Assembly (NCBI GenBank): GCA_021613375.1
Contig: CM038722.1
Coordinates: forward strand, 24,842,441-24,906,440
Reading direction: 5' to 3'
DNA: 64,000 nucleotides
DNA from: Megaleporinus macrocephalus
Taxonomy: Eukaryota > Chordata > Actinopteri > Characiformes > Anostomidae
The notes below the pieces were generated by a model. It was not told the DNA's origin, searched no databases, and worked only from the letters and a program-made list of their open reading frames with translations. Numbering within the stretch: the first letter of the stretch is position 1; each line of letters begins with the position of its first letter. Of the stretch, positions 25,780-37,716 are shown in pieces. Made by a program: the position numbers and the translations under genes.

Positions 25780-26171
25780 CCAAAAAAGAAAAAAAAAGTT
25801 CCACTCTCAAGTTCCCAAAACTAAACTCAGAAGCAGCTGTGCAGGAACCGTGCAGAGGAGCAGGACTACCGCGCAGCAGACACAAACACAGCCCTGAAAG
25901 CCTTCATCAGCGTGCATTCCTTATTATTATTATTATTATTATTGTTATTATTACTAATCAGGTTGGCCTTCAGGCTACACCTATAGGAGCTGCAGTGGAT
26001 CAGGCTTGAACTCTGGAGGGGGACAAAATATTCTCTTCATCAATGAAAACTGCTTTCAGCCTCCATGCTGCCTGCTGTCACTCTGGAAAATGAACTTTTC
26101 TGAGGAATGATGAATGAAAGTCATGCTGAACTCTAGCAGAAAGAGGACTTCGCTAACAAAGACGAGATAAG
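25780..26171 (+). other. mxra5: mxra5 non-coding first exon (5' UTR)
   Basis: The 3' boundary is a strong donor, 'GATAAG|GTAAGAG', at 26171/26172. The matching acceptor 'TTTGTTCCACAG' ends at 27060. The 5' end is a guess downstream of the promoter motifs. The exon includes a (TTA)n tract at 25921-25943 and several upstream ATGs (for example near 26091 and 26107-26124) that could form short uORFs. Confidence 0.5.
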
Positions 26172-27060
26172 GTAAGAGCTGCAGTACTGCATCATGTATG
26201 GTAGCCTAATCAACCTGTAGAGGAAGGCTGGTTCAAGCTTCACATATTATCCATATATATTATTATTATTTTCTCCTTTTGCATGCATTCCTTTCTCTCT
26301 TTCTTTCTTTTTTTTACTTGCTCTGGGCGAAAGCTTTCGTCTGCCATGGTGAATTGATATGCTGTTTTCATTCTGTCTGTGAAGATCATCACCGGCATCC
26401 TTTACACAAGAGGTTCCTATATAGTGTGGCGTTGTACTTCTATTATAATAATCTATTGTTTTCTCTCCTGGCATAGTATTCCTGCAGCACAGTCTTATAG
26501 AAGTCTAATATGTTTGTGTAGTATATTAATTATGGTACTCTATAATTAAAGCACCAGTCATGAATTTTCATGGCTGATCACAATTTCTTTATAGCCACCC
26601 ATTAAACTCACATGCCAGCGATTTCTGTTACTGGAAGCCACAATAGAAATAGCACTGTGTGTTTTTTAATGGTGTTTTTAAATTCCTATTTCAGGAACAT
26701 AATTCAAAGTGCTGCACTGAAAGATATAGGTGACTGGCTATTTAGCACTATGTATAATTAATGATACCTATTTTGTTATAGGTGTAAAAGCAGCATTCAC
26801 ATATAGTGAGCATGCATTTTATTTGCATCAGGAAATTGCAATTATTAAATCATGACCATGTTTGTAGTGCAAATCTGCTTATTTTGATTTTGGCTGATTC
26901 CATTTATGCCATAATATAGAATGTCCCAATTTATTGCTTATGGAATTTTTTAAGGAATTCTATAAGACGTGCCTCTTGTATTCTCATAATGTTTTCATAC
27001 TGGATAAGGAACTAACCCTGACTCTATAACCCTTTGATAAGAATGTGATTTGTTCCACAG
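26172..27060 (+). other. mxra5: mxra5 intron 1
   Basis: An 889-bp AT-rich intron between donor GTAAGAG and acceptor TTCCACAG. A (TTTC)n-like patch lies near 26290-26315. No other feature recognised. Confidence 0.5.
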
Positions 27061-27128
27061 AGAAAAGTTAGAAATTCATTCTAACACCGTGTCCGGCTGC
27101 AGGAGGAGGAGGCGGCCGCAGGCTGAAG

Positions 27129-27322
27129 ATGAGCCATTCGGCCACTAGCGTTTGGACCTTACCTCTGCCGCTGCTGCTGCTGCTGTTAGCACTTACGGAT
27201 CTGGCACAATGCTGCCCGCGGCCGTGCGCCTGCCCTCAACCCAAAGAAGTGCACTGCACCTTTCGCTCTTTGCTCACTGTACCCGCCGGCGTGCCCAAAC
27301 TAGTGGAGCGCATGAACCTGGG
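27129..27322 (+). CDS. mxra5: mxra5 coding exon 1: signal peptide and LRR N-cap
   Basis: Residues 1-64 plus two bases. ATG at 27129 sits in 'GAAGATGAG', with A at -3 (weak to moderate context). It opens a typical signal peptide with a leucine core ([17 protein letters not shown]). A Cys cluster [10 protein letters not shown] follows, the N-terminal LRR cap. Donor GG|GTAAGA at 27323. Other reading frames running past 27323 into the intron are chance. Confidence 0.92.
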
Positions 27323-30300
27323 GTAAGAGTCTGGAGACCTAGAAAGGTTTGCCAACAAAGCTATCATTGTTTCTCGTCAAATGAAGTTGGGGGGGAGCCA
27401 CACCTGCCTTCCAGAGTGATTTACAGACAAGCTTACGACTCAGCACATTGTTCCAGCTCAGGATTTAGCATTAAGCTTCAATGTTTCGCCCTTAGGAAAA
27501 CATTGGATCTCCCAAAGTTTGTAGACAGCTATTCATCCTATGTTAATTGGGCTGCTTTTGGTGCAGTAACAGTCTCTACTCTTCTGGGAAGACTCTACAC
27601 TGGGGACTGGTTGCCCAGACCCAGGTTAAGCTCAATGATTCATTGCCAGAGACATTACAATTTTAATCCTAGACTGGGTTTAAACTGTGTCCAGGAAACT
27701 GACACTGGAACATTGCTCTGAGAATCTGGTTGCCTTCAGCCACGAAGAGCATTAATGAGGTCAGGCCCTGATGTTCTGGATGACTAAGGCCACTCCAAAG
27801 GCATCGGATGGAGCTCTACACCTCCAGAGAATGCAGTTTCAGAGAATGCTGTGGGGGGTTTTATAGCCCTCTAGCTGACTATTGACATTTGGCATGGTGA
27901 CCTTAGATTGGTGAGCAATTGAATGCATGTGTCAGCAATGGGCTCACCTTGAGGGAAGCAGCGTCTGGATATGTCTGGAGCTTAATATTTACAACCTAGA
28001 TGTTCATTCTGGTGAAACTCACACCGATTCATTATTATTTTTTATTATTTTTTTGCAGGTTCAACACTATAAACCGAATAACTCCTAGCTCTTTCGCCGG
28101 TATGCGGAAACTAGAGCTCCTCATGATGCATGGAAACGATGTTCATAACATTCCTGATGGGACATTCCGAGACTTGATATCCCTTCAGGTGTGGAGAATG
28201 TAACAAATCATTTTATGTCACCCCGGTTTAATCAGGAAAAGATTATTGACAACAAACCCTGTCGATGATCTTATTTTCCTTTCTCTTTTATCAGATGATG
28301 AAGATGAGCTACAACAAGCTGAAGGTAATTAGCCGGCAAACATTCCAGGGTCTTTGGCACCTAGCCAGGTTGCACCTGGATCATAACCGATTGGAGTTCA
28401 TCCACCCAGATGCTTTCCAAGGTCTCACTTCTCTTCGTCTGCTGCAACTAGAAGGCAACCGTCTCCAGCAACTCCACCCAGCCACCTTTGCAACTCTTTC
28501 TGTATTGGGTTACTTCCCTGTGTCCACCCTCAAGAACCTGTATCTGTCAGAAAATGGGTTGACCACACTGCCTCAGAAGATGTTAGCTGGAATGCCGCAT
28601 TTGGAGAACCTCTTCCTGCATGAGAACCCCTGGATCTGTGACTGCAGAATGAAATGGTTCAAAGACTGGAGCAAGACTGCAGCAGGTAGTTGCTGTTTTA
28701 CGAGAGTAATTACATTTGAACTACAACGTGCAGTTAATGAAAAGTTTTTTATTTTAGTGTCTTAATACATTTATGACATACGCATTCATGGTGATTAAGG
28801 AATTGCAAATAGCAAGCTTATTATTCAGTTATTAATCTTAGCATAACTTAGCATAACAAATATGAATTATGCTTTCCGTTAAAGTGATATATGCACTAAC
28901 GATCAACTGTTTTAGAACACTAAGATTTAGTACACTACTAGCCAGTCGTTTTAGAACTGTCGTTTGACTGGAAGTGATCTAAAACGTTTGACTGGTAGTG
29001 TTTCTAACACGTTTGGCTGGTAGTGATCTAAAACATTTGGCTGGTAGTGTATCTAAAACATTTGGCTGGTAGTGTACTAAAACGTTTGGCTGGTAGTGAT
29101 CTAAAACGTTTGGCTGGTAGTGTACTAAAACGTTTGGCTGGTAGTGTATCTAAAACGTTTGGCTGGTAGTGTATCTAAAACGTTTGGCTGGTAGTGATCT
29201 AAAACGTTTGGCTGGTAGTGTACTAAAACGTTTGGCTGGTAGTGATCTAAAACATTTGGCTGGTAGTGTACTAAAACGTTTGACTGGTAGTGTATCTAAA
29301 ACGTTTGACTGGTAGTGTTTTAAAGTGTTTGGCTGGTAGTGTACTAAAACGTTTGACTGGTAGTGATCTAAAACGTTTGGCTGGTAGTGTACTAAAACAT
29401 TTGGCTGGTAGTGTACTAAAACGTTTGACTTGTAGTGTACTAAAACATTTGGCCGGTAGTGTACTAAAACGTTTGACTGGTAGTGTACTAAAACATTTGG
29501 CTGGTAGTGTACTAAAACATTTGGCTGGTAGTGTACTAAAACGTTTGACTGGTAGTGTACTAAAACATTTGGCTGGTAGTGTACTAAAACGTTTGACTGG
29601 TAGTGTACTAAAACGTTTGACTGGTAGTGTACTAAAACATTTGGCTGGTAGTGTACTAAAACGTTTGACTGGTAGTGTTTTAAAGTGTTTGGCTGGTAGT
29701 GTACTAAAACATTTGGCTGGTAGTGTACTAAAACGTTTGACTGGTAGTGATCTAAAACGTTTGGCTGGTAGTGTGTCTAAAACGTTTGGCTGGTAGTGTA
29801 TCTAAATTGTTTGGCTGGTAGTGTACTAAAACGTTTGGCTGGTAGTGATCTAAAACATTTGGCTGGTAGTGATCTAAAACGTTTGGCTGGTAGTGTATCT
29901 AAAACGTTTGGCTGGTAGTGATCTAAAACGTTTGGCTGGTAGTGTATCTAAAACGTTTGACTGGTAGTGATCTAAAACGTTTGGCTGGTAGTGATCTAAA
30001 ACGTTTGGCTGGTAGTGTATCTAAAACGTTTGACTGGTAGTGTACTAAAACGTTTGACTGGTAGTGTATCTAAAACGTTTGACTGGTAGTGATCTAAAAC
30101 GTTTGACTGGTAGTGTATCTAAAATGTTTGGCTGGTAGTGTTCTAAAACGTTTGACTGGTAGTGTTTTAAAGTGTTTGACTGGTAGTGTACTAAAACGTT
30201 TGACTGGTAGTGTACTAAAACGTTTGGCTGGTAGTGTACTAAAACATTTGACTGGTAGTGTATCTAAAACGTTTGACTGGTAGTGTATCTAAAACGTTTG

Positions 30301-33300
30301 GCTGGTAGTGATCTAAAACGTTTGGCTGGTAGTGATCTAAAACGTTTGGCTGGTAGTGTACTAAAACGTTTGACTGGTAGTGTATCTAAAACGTTTGACT
30401 GGTAGTGTATCTAAAACGTTTGGCTGGTAGTGTATCTAAAACGTTTGGCTGGTAGTGTACTAAAATGTTTGGCTGGTAGTGTATCTAAAACGTTTGGCTG
30501 GTAGTGTATCTAAAACGTTTGACTGGTAGTGATCTAAAACGTTTGACTGGTAGTGATCTAAAACATTTGGCTGGTAGTGATCTAAAACGTTTGACTGGTA
30601 GTGTTTTAAAGTGTTTGGCTGGTAGTGTATCTAAAACGTTTGACTGGTAGTGTACTAAAACATTTGGCTGGTAGTGTTTTAAAGTGTTTGGCTGGTAGTG
30701 TACTAAAACGTTTGACTGGTAGTGTTTTAAAGTGTTTGGCTGGTAGTGTACTAAAACATTTGGCTGGTAGTGTACTAAAACGTTTGACTGGTAGTGATCT
30801 AAAACGTTTGGCTGGTAGTGTATCTAAAACGTTTGGCTGGTAGTGTGTCTAAAACGTTTGGCTGGTAGTGTATCTAAATTGTTTGGCTGGTAGTGTACTA
30901 AAACGTTTGGCTGGTAGTGATCTAAAACATTTGGCTGGTAGTGATCTAAAACGTTTGGCTGGTAGTGTATCTAAAACGTTTGACTGGTAGTGTACTAAAA
31001 CGTTTGGCTGGTAGTGATCTAAAACATTTGGCTGGTAGTGATCTAAAACGTTTGACTGGTAGTGATCTAAAACGTTTGACTGGTAGTGTATCTAAAATGT
31101 TTGGCTGGTAGTGTTCTAAAACGTTTGACTGGTAGTGTTTTAAAGTGTTTGACTGGTAGTGTACTAAAACGTTTGACTGGTAGTGTACTAAAACATTTGA
31201 CTGGTAGTGTATCTAAAACGTTTGACTGGTAGTGTATCTAAAACGTTTGGCTGGTAGTGATCTAAAACGTTTGGCTGGTAGTGATCTAAAACGTTTGGCT
31301 GGTAGTGTACTAAAACGTTTGACTGGTAGTGTATCTAAAATGTTTGACTGGTAGTGTATCTAAAACGTTTGGCTGGTAGTGATCTAAAACGTTTGGCTGG
31401 TAGTGTACTAAAACGTTTGACTGGTAGTGTACTAAAACGTTTGACTGGTAGTGTACTAAAACGTTTGACTGGTAGTGTATCTAAAACGTTTGGCTGGTAG
31501 TGATCTAAAACGTTTGGCTGGTAGTGATCTAAAACGTTTGGCTGGTAGTGTACTAAAACGTTTGACTGGTAGTGTATCTAAAACGTTTGACTGGTAGTGA
31601 TCTAAAACGTTTGACTGGTAGTGATCTAAAACATTTGGCTGGTAGTGATCTAAAACGTTTGACTGGTAGTGTTTTAAAGTGTTTGGCTGGTAGTGTATCT
31701 AAAACGTTTGACTGGTAGTGTACTAAAACGTTTGACTGGTAGTGTACTAAAACATTTGGCTGGTAGTGTACTAAAACGTTTGACTGGTAGTGTATCTAAA
31801 ACGTTTGACTGGTAGTGTTTTAAAGTGTTTGGCTGGTAGTGTACTAAAACGTTTGACTGGTAGTGTACTAAAACGTTTGACTGGTAGTGTACTAAAACAT
31901 TCGGCTGGTAGTGTACTAAAACGTTTGACTGGTAGTGTATCTAAAACGTTTGACTGGTAGTGTTTTAAAGTGTTTGGCTGGTAGTGTATCTAAAACGTTT
32001 GATTGGTAGTGTACTAAAACGTTTGACTGGTAGTGTACTAAAACATTTGGCTGGTAGTGTACTAAAACGTTTGACTGGTAGTGTATCTAAAACGTTTGAC
32101 TGGTAGTGTTTTAAAGCGTTTGTCTGGTAGTGTATCTAAAACGTTTGACTGGTAGTGTACTAAAACGTTTGACTGGTAGTGTACTAAAACGTTTGACTGG
32201 TAGTGTTTTAAAGTGTTTGGCTGGTAGTGTACTAAAACATTTGGCTGGTAGTGTACTAAAACGTTTGACTGGTAGTGTACTAAAACGTTTGACTGGTAGT
32301 GTTTTAAAGTGTTTGGCTGGTAGTGTACTAAAACATTTGACTGGTAGTGTACTAAAACATTTGACTGGTAGTGTTTCAAAGTGTTTGACTGGTAGTGATC
32401 TAAAACGTTTGACTGGTAGTGTACTAAAACGTTTGACTGGTAGTGTACTAAAACATTTGGCTGGTAGTGTACTAAAACGTTTGACTGGTAGTGTTTTAAA
32501 GTGTTTGGCTGGTAGTGTATCTAAAACGTTTGACTGGTAGTGTACTAAAACGTTTGACTGGTAGTGTACTAAAACATTTGGCTGGTAGTGTACTAAAACG
32601 TTTGACTGGTAGTGTATCTAAAACGTTTGACTGGTAGTGTTTTAAAGCGTTTGTCTGGTAGTGTATCTAAAACGTTTGACTGGTAGTGTACTAAAACGTT
32701 TGACTGGTAGTGTACTAAAACGTTTGACTGGTAGTGTTTTAAAGTGTTTGGCTGGTAGTGTACTAAAACATTTGGCTGGTAGTGTACTAAAACGTTTGAC
32801 TGGTAGTGTACTAAAACATTTGGCTGGTAGTGTACTAAAACGTTTGACTGGTAGTGTACTAAAACATTTGGCTGGTAGTGTACTAAAACGTTTGACTGGT
32901 AGTGTACTAAAACGTTTGACTGGTAGTGTTTTAAAGTGTTTGGCTGGTAGTGTACTAAAACATTTGACTGGTAGTGTACTAAAACATTTGACTGGTAGTG
33001 TTTCAAAGTGTTTAACTGGTAGTGATCTAAAACGTTTGACTGGTAGTGTATCTAAAACGTTTGACTGGTAGTGTATCTAAAACGTTTGACTGGTAGTGTA
33101 CTAAAACGTTTGACTGGTAGTGTTTCAAAGTGTTTGACTGGTAGTGATCTAAAACGTTTGACTGGTAGTGTACTAAAACGTTTGACTGGTAGTGTTCTAA
33201 AGTGTTTGACTGGTAATGTAGGTTGTGTATTTAGAGGATACATTTAGGTGAATTGATTTAAATAAACTAAATTCTGGCTGTCGTTTCCAGTTAGTTCAGT

Positions 33301-36300
33301 AAATACCATAGTTACCTCCAACTTCTCCTTATGTCTTTCTAATATCATATTCTCTCTCTCTTTCTTTCTCTCTCTCTCTTTCACTAGGTGTGCTCAAATG
33401 CAAGAAGGACAGAGCTTTTGCTGGAGGCCAGCTGTGCCCTATGTGTTCTTCTCCCAAACACACAAAGAAAAAGGAGCTTCACGAGCTAGACAGTCCAACC
33501 TGCAGCAGTCCCATCATCAGCACCCCCCACAGAACCTCTACTTCAGACATGGAGAGTGACCTTGTGAGCTTAGATGAATTCCGACAGCCTCTCGGGAACA
33601 TTTCACTAGAGCTGTCGGACGAACACGGAAACAAAGTCGACCTTCGCTGCCAAGTCAACGAACCCACAGAATCAACCAAAATTAACTGGGACCATGTTAA
33701 CCAGGAGCAAATAACTGCAAACATTACACTGAGGTTGGACCTGGAGTGCCCCATTGACAGGACCAACTATGAGAGACTATGGAGACTCATTGCCTATTAT
33801 AGCGATGTAGCCGCACACCTGCAGAGGGAGATTATGTTGAGCAAAGAGCCTCGTATTAGTTACAGATATCGTCAGGATGTGGAAAGGGATGCTCTTTACT
33901 ACACCGGGGTGAAAGTCAATGTTGAGGCAGCACCTGCATGGGTAATGCAGCCATCACTGGACCTTCGGCTAAACAGACCCCAGTCCACAAGTAAAAGAGT
34001 TCGACTGGTTCTCAGCACCCATATGACCCAGCTGGTAGAGGCAGAGGAAGTGAGGCAGCAGAAGAGAAGGTGGGTCTTAATAGAGTCCAAGAACAACACC
34101 AGAGTATCTCAGGCTGCTGTCGTGGGCAGCCCTGTTCAGATGCATTGCAATGTGCACAGCTCAGGGAACCCTTTAATCAAGTGGATGCTGCCTGATGGCT
34201 CTAAAGTGGAGGCCCCTTATCAAGGCAGTGATGAAAGAATCACAGCGGCTGCCTCTGGTTTGTTGGACATAAGAGCAGTGGATCACTCCGACTCCGGTGT
34301 GTATTATTGTATAGCAGTAGTCATGGACGATATCAGCGTCCTGCCCTTTCGTCTCACAGTTGAGGAGTCTTCTAGTCCACCCCCTGGAGGCGAGGGGGTG
34401 GCCGAGCCTGTGGCAGAAGTTGCTGGTGGGCCTGTTTCACTTCCCTGTCTGGCCTCAGGTTCTCCGGATCCTGATATAAACTGGATTCTGCCTGATAGCA
34501 GTGTTATAAACACAATGTCAAACTCATCCAAGATATTTCTGGCTTCTAATGGAACCTTAACAATCCGCCATAGCCGTCTGTCGGACAATGGTTATTATAA
34601 ATGTGTAGCAGGGAATCAACATGGTGCCGACTCACTGGCCACAAAGGTTACTCTGACAAGGCCTGCTGGTGGGGCGCCTATAAGAAAATATTCCAGTAGA
34701 CCTCAGCCTGCGGAAGGGGTCTCCACCAAAATAAAAGCCCCCATAGAAAATGATGTGGAGGCGTCTGGGGACAATGAAAATGGAAAGCCTGAAGTAAAAG
34801 CTCCTCCCGGGCAAGTGGATAATCCTAATAGAAAGAGGATGCCAAACGTTAGCGTACAGGCTGGACATCCATCTAGAAAGTCTTGGAGACGGCCTTCTAT
34901 GCCCAGAAGACGAATCATGTCTCCTGGAGCCGACAGGAGTAACACAGTAGAAAGGAGGAGACTCAATGTGTCAAACAGCCAGATAGATCCGAAGCGTTGG
35001 GCTAACATTCTGGCAAAGGTCCGTGGCGGTGGCAGCGGCCCAAAAACAACTACTCCAATTTCCGTTCAGACAAGCGCAAATATATTACAGGAGCCTGACA
35101 TTGCCAGCACGAAGAAATCAGGGTCTCTTGAAAGGATTGAAGGATCGTCAGCAGATGGTACTACCACCCCACCACCTCGAGAAGCATATACAGTCACAAG
35201 GTCAGGAACGTCCAACGCCCAAACCACTGATATCAGCCTGGACATTAGACCTCTGGGGTCTGGAGACCAGACACATATAACGTACCAAATTGCTGCTCCC
35301 GAAACCAACCCAGATTCAGACTTGTTTACATCTAGCACACATGTCATGCAGACCACAACTGGTCCACAGCACACCCATCATTCAGTGACAGGATCAGATG
35401 TTGCAGAGCGGGTTGAACTGAGCACTGTGGGGAGCACAGCTTCATATGGAAGTCGTTTTCAAGCAAGCCAAAGTCACACAACAGCCGGTAGCAAAGTAAC
35501 GGAAACAAAGCCGAGGTCTGAGGGTGATGATGGTAATGCTGATGATGATGAATTCAGCATTAGCGAAGGCCCAAGAAATGAGGCAGAGCTTTATCAAGCC
35601 GAGGCAGACCACAGCTCAATATTGACCACAGCTGTAGCTTTAGAAGATCAAAGCACAGAAAAACATGCTGATGCTCACTCGTTTACCGCACCCACCACAA
35701 CTGCAGCACGGCAAACGACACACATCCTACAAAGACACTCGACTCAAGAGAAACATGGCATCTCACGAATTCCGCTGCTTACCACTGCAGCGGCGACGAA
35801 TGAAGCCTCTTCAGAAAATAACAGGGGGAAGCATATTATCTCAGCTAATCCCGCGCCTTCCTCACGTGCTAGGAACTCGTCCAATCCGAGGTCGAGGAAC
35901 GGTGGCAGACGGAGGAGGCCTAATAGAAACAGAACGAGATCGAAAAGCCCCAAGTCGCCTGCAAACGTCACAAATGTCACGCCGCAGCCCACAACTTTAG
36001 ACTCGGTTTCTGAGGTCACCAAGACGACTGCCTCTTCTCAGTCTGAAATAGAAACATCTGCAGGGGCCATGAGCACTGGAGCCAAGGTGGATACCACTGT
36101 TCCATTTACTGACGGCCAAGCAACGTCACTAAGCAAAGTGACTCATGAAAAGAACACTGATCCTTTATACGGCGGCAGAAATAACATACCCCCTAATTCT
36201 TCACTCCAGGAGAAAGTGTCTGAGGCAGAGGGAACACCCTCATCATATGCCAAACAGCCTAACGTCCCCATGGGCACCACAACAGCATCACCACCTCAGT

Positions 36301-37673
36301 TAAAATCCTCAGGTTTTACAGAGCGCTGGGAAACAGAGAGAACCATAGAAACTATCTCCACATTATCACCTCTGATTCACAGCGTTCTGTCCGCAACCAC
36401 TGACAAAGATGGGTTTACAAGCATCCGCCCTCCTGCAGTTAAAACTTTTGCGAACGCACAAAGGGAAAGTGCTACAGGACACAGGGATGACACATTCCCT
36501 CACGTGCAACCAGAAGCATTACCAGGTGCGGGTTCAGACAAAGCCGAGGACCAATACAAACCCAGCGAAGCTGAGAATGTGCCCCCATCCTTGGAGCCTG
36601 CAAGGGACTTTCCACTGAGGTCTTTCTCCTCATCTGCCCCGAGTAACCAGCATGAAATCACTGAAAGCCATGACTCAGAAATCCCTAGTGGCTCAACAAA
36701 AGCAAACCTTTATGAGAGCCCTCAGGTTACAACACAGAGGCCTGCGACTTCCCAAAGTGCTAAAGGATCTGAGTTAACTACCATAACAAAGCCAAGCAGC
36801 GCTTCAACAGATGGTGGTCGTGCTAAAGAAGCTACAGCCCCGTCTAGGAAGCCTGCAGCAGAAAACATACCTCTCGAAGAGGATGACATCCCCGTCACCA
36901 CCCTAACAACTGCTATGGCGACACCAACAGTGACAGCACCATCCTCAAATCCACAAAAACTGTTTTCAGCAACAACCATACTACCACCACCACCACCAAC
37001 GACAGCAAAGACACTAGGACCATCTCTGATTCATCCTCATGTATCTTTCCAACATAGGCCTGCCAGTGAGGGGAAGGCACTCCTACCTGAGAGTACAAAT
37101 CACATACCTGACCGACACAGGGAAGAGATTTCCACGACAGAACAAAAGATCATTAGCGGACCTGCTATAAACCCCGCACCCGATAGAACCAGACCACCCG
37201 TTTCTCATTCTGCAGGTCAGTCAGAAGAGACCGAGCAGGATTCTGTAACTGAAAAGCTTTTAAGCACCAAAGAGCCACAATTACAGAATACAGTTACACA
37301 AGCTCCAACAGCTACACAAGAATTCCCAGTAGCAGCCCGTCCAAGGCTAACCATGCCTGGACGACCTAATAGCCCGAGCAGAGGTGCATCCACTCTCCAC
37401 CAAGCTGCATCTGGAAGAGTTCAGCAAACAGCAGATGTCACAGCTCAGAAAGGACTGCCTAAAATTACCAGCACTAATGTCAGCACAGTGACTGTACAGG
37501 CCGAGTCGGATGCCTCCCTGCCTTGTGTGGCTGTAGGAGAGCCGAGTCCCTTCCTATCCTGGACTAAAGTCTCCACAGGTATGGAATCTTTAAATGCTTT
37601 GGTTATAGTTTTACAGAATTGAACGTGCTGACAGGATGTAATATTGTTTTCCAGAATGTTTTGAGTGTTTCAC

Positions 37674-37716
<43 letters not shown>

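Noticed and set aside
27152..27721. 189-codon frame overlapping mxra5 coding exon 1
   Set aside because: It is in a different frame from the signal peptide and LRR cap and runs through the clear GTAAGA donor into the intron.
29290..33243. Open frames with an 8-residue repeat (for example LKRLTGSV) in the 24-bp array
   Set aside because: They follow from runs of 24-bp units in an intron; 25-bp variants end each frame. They are not conserved coding sequence.
33479..37098. Antisense and alternate-frame ORFs over mxra5 exon 4
   Set aside because: They are shadows of a GC-rich coding exon; none has a domain or start context.
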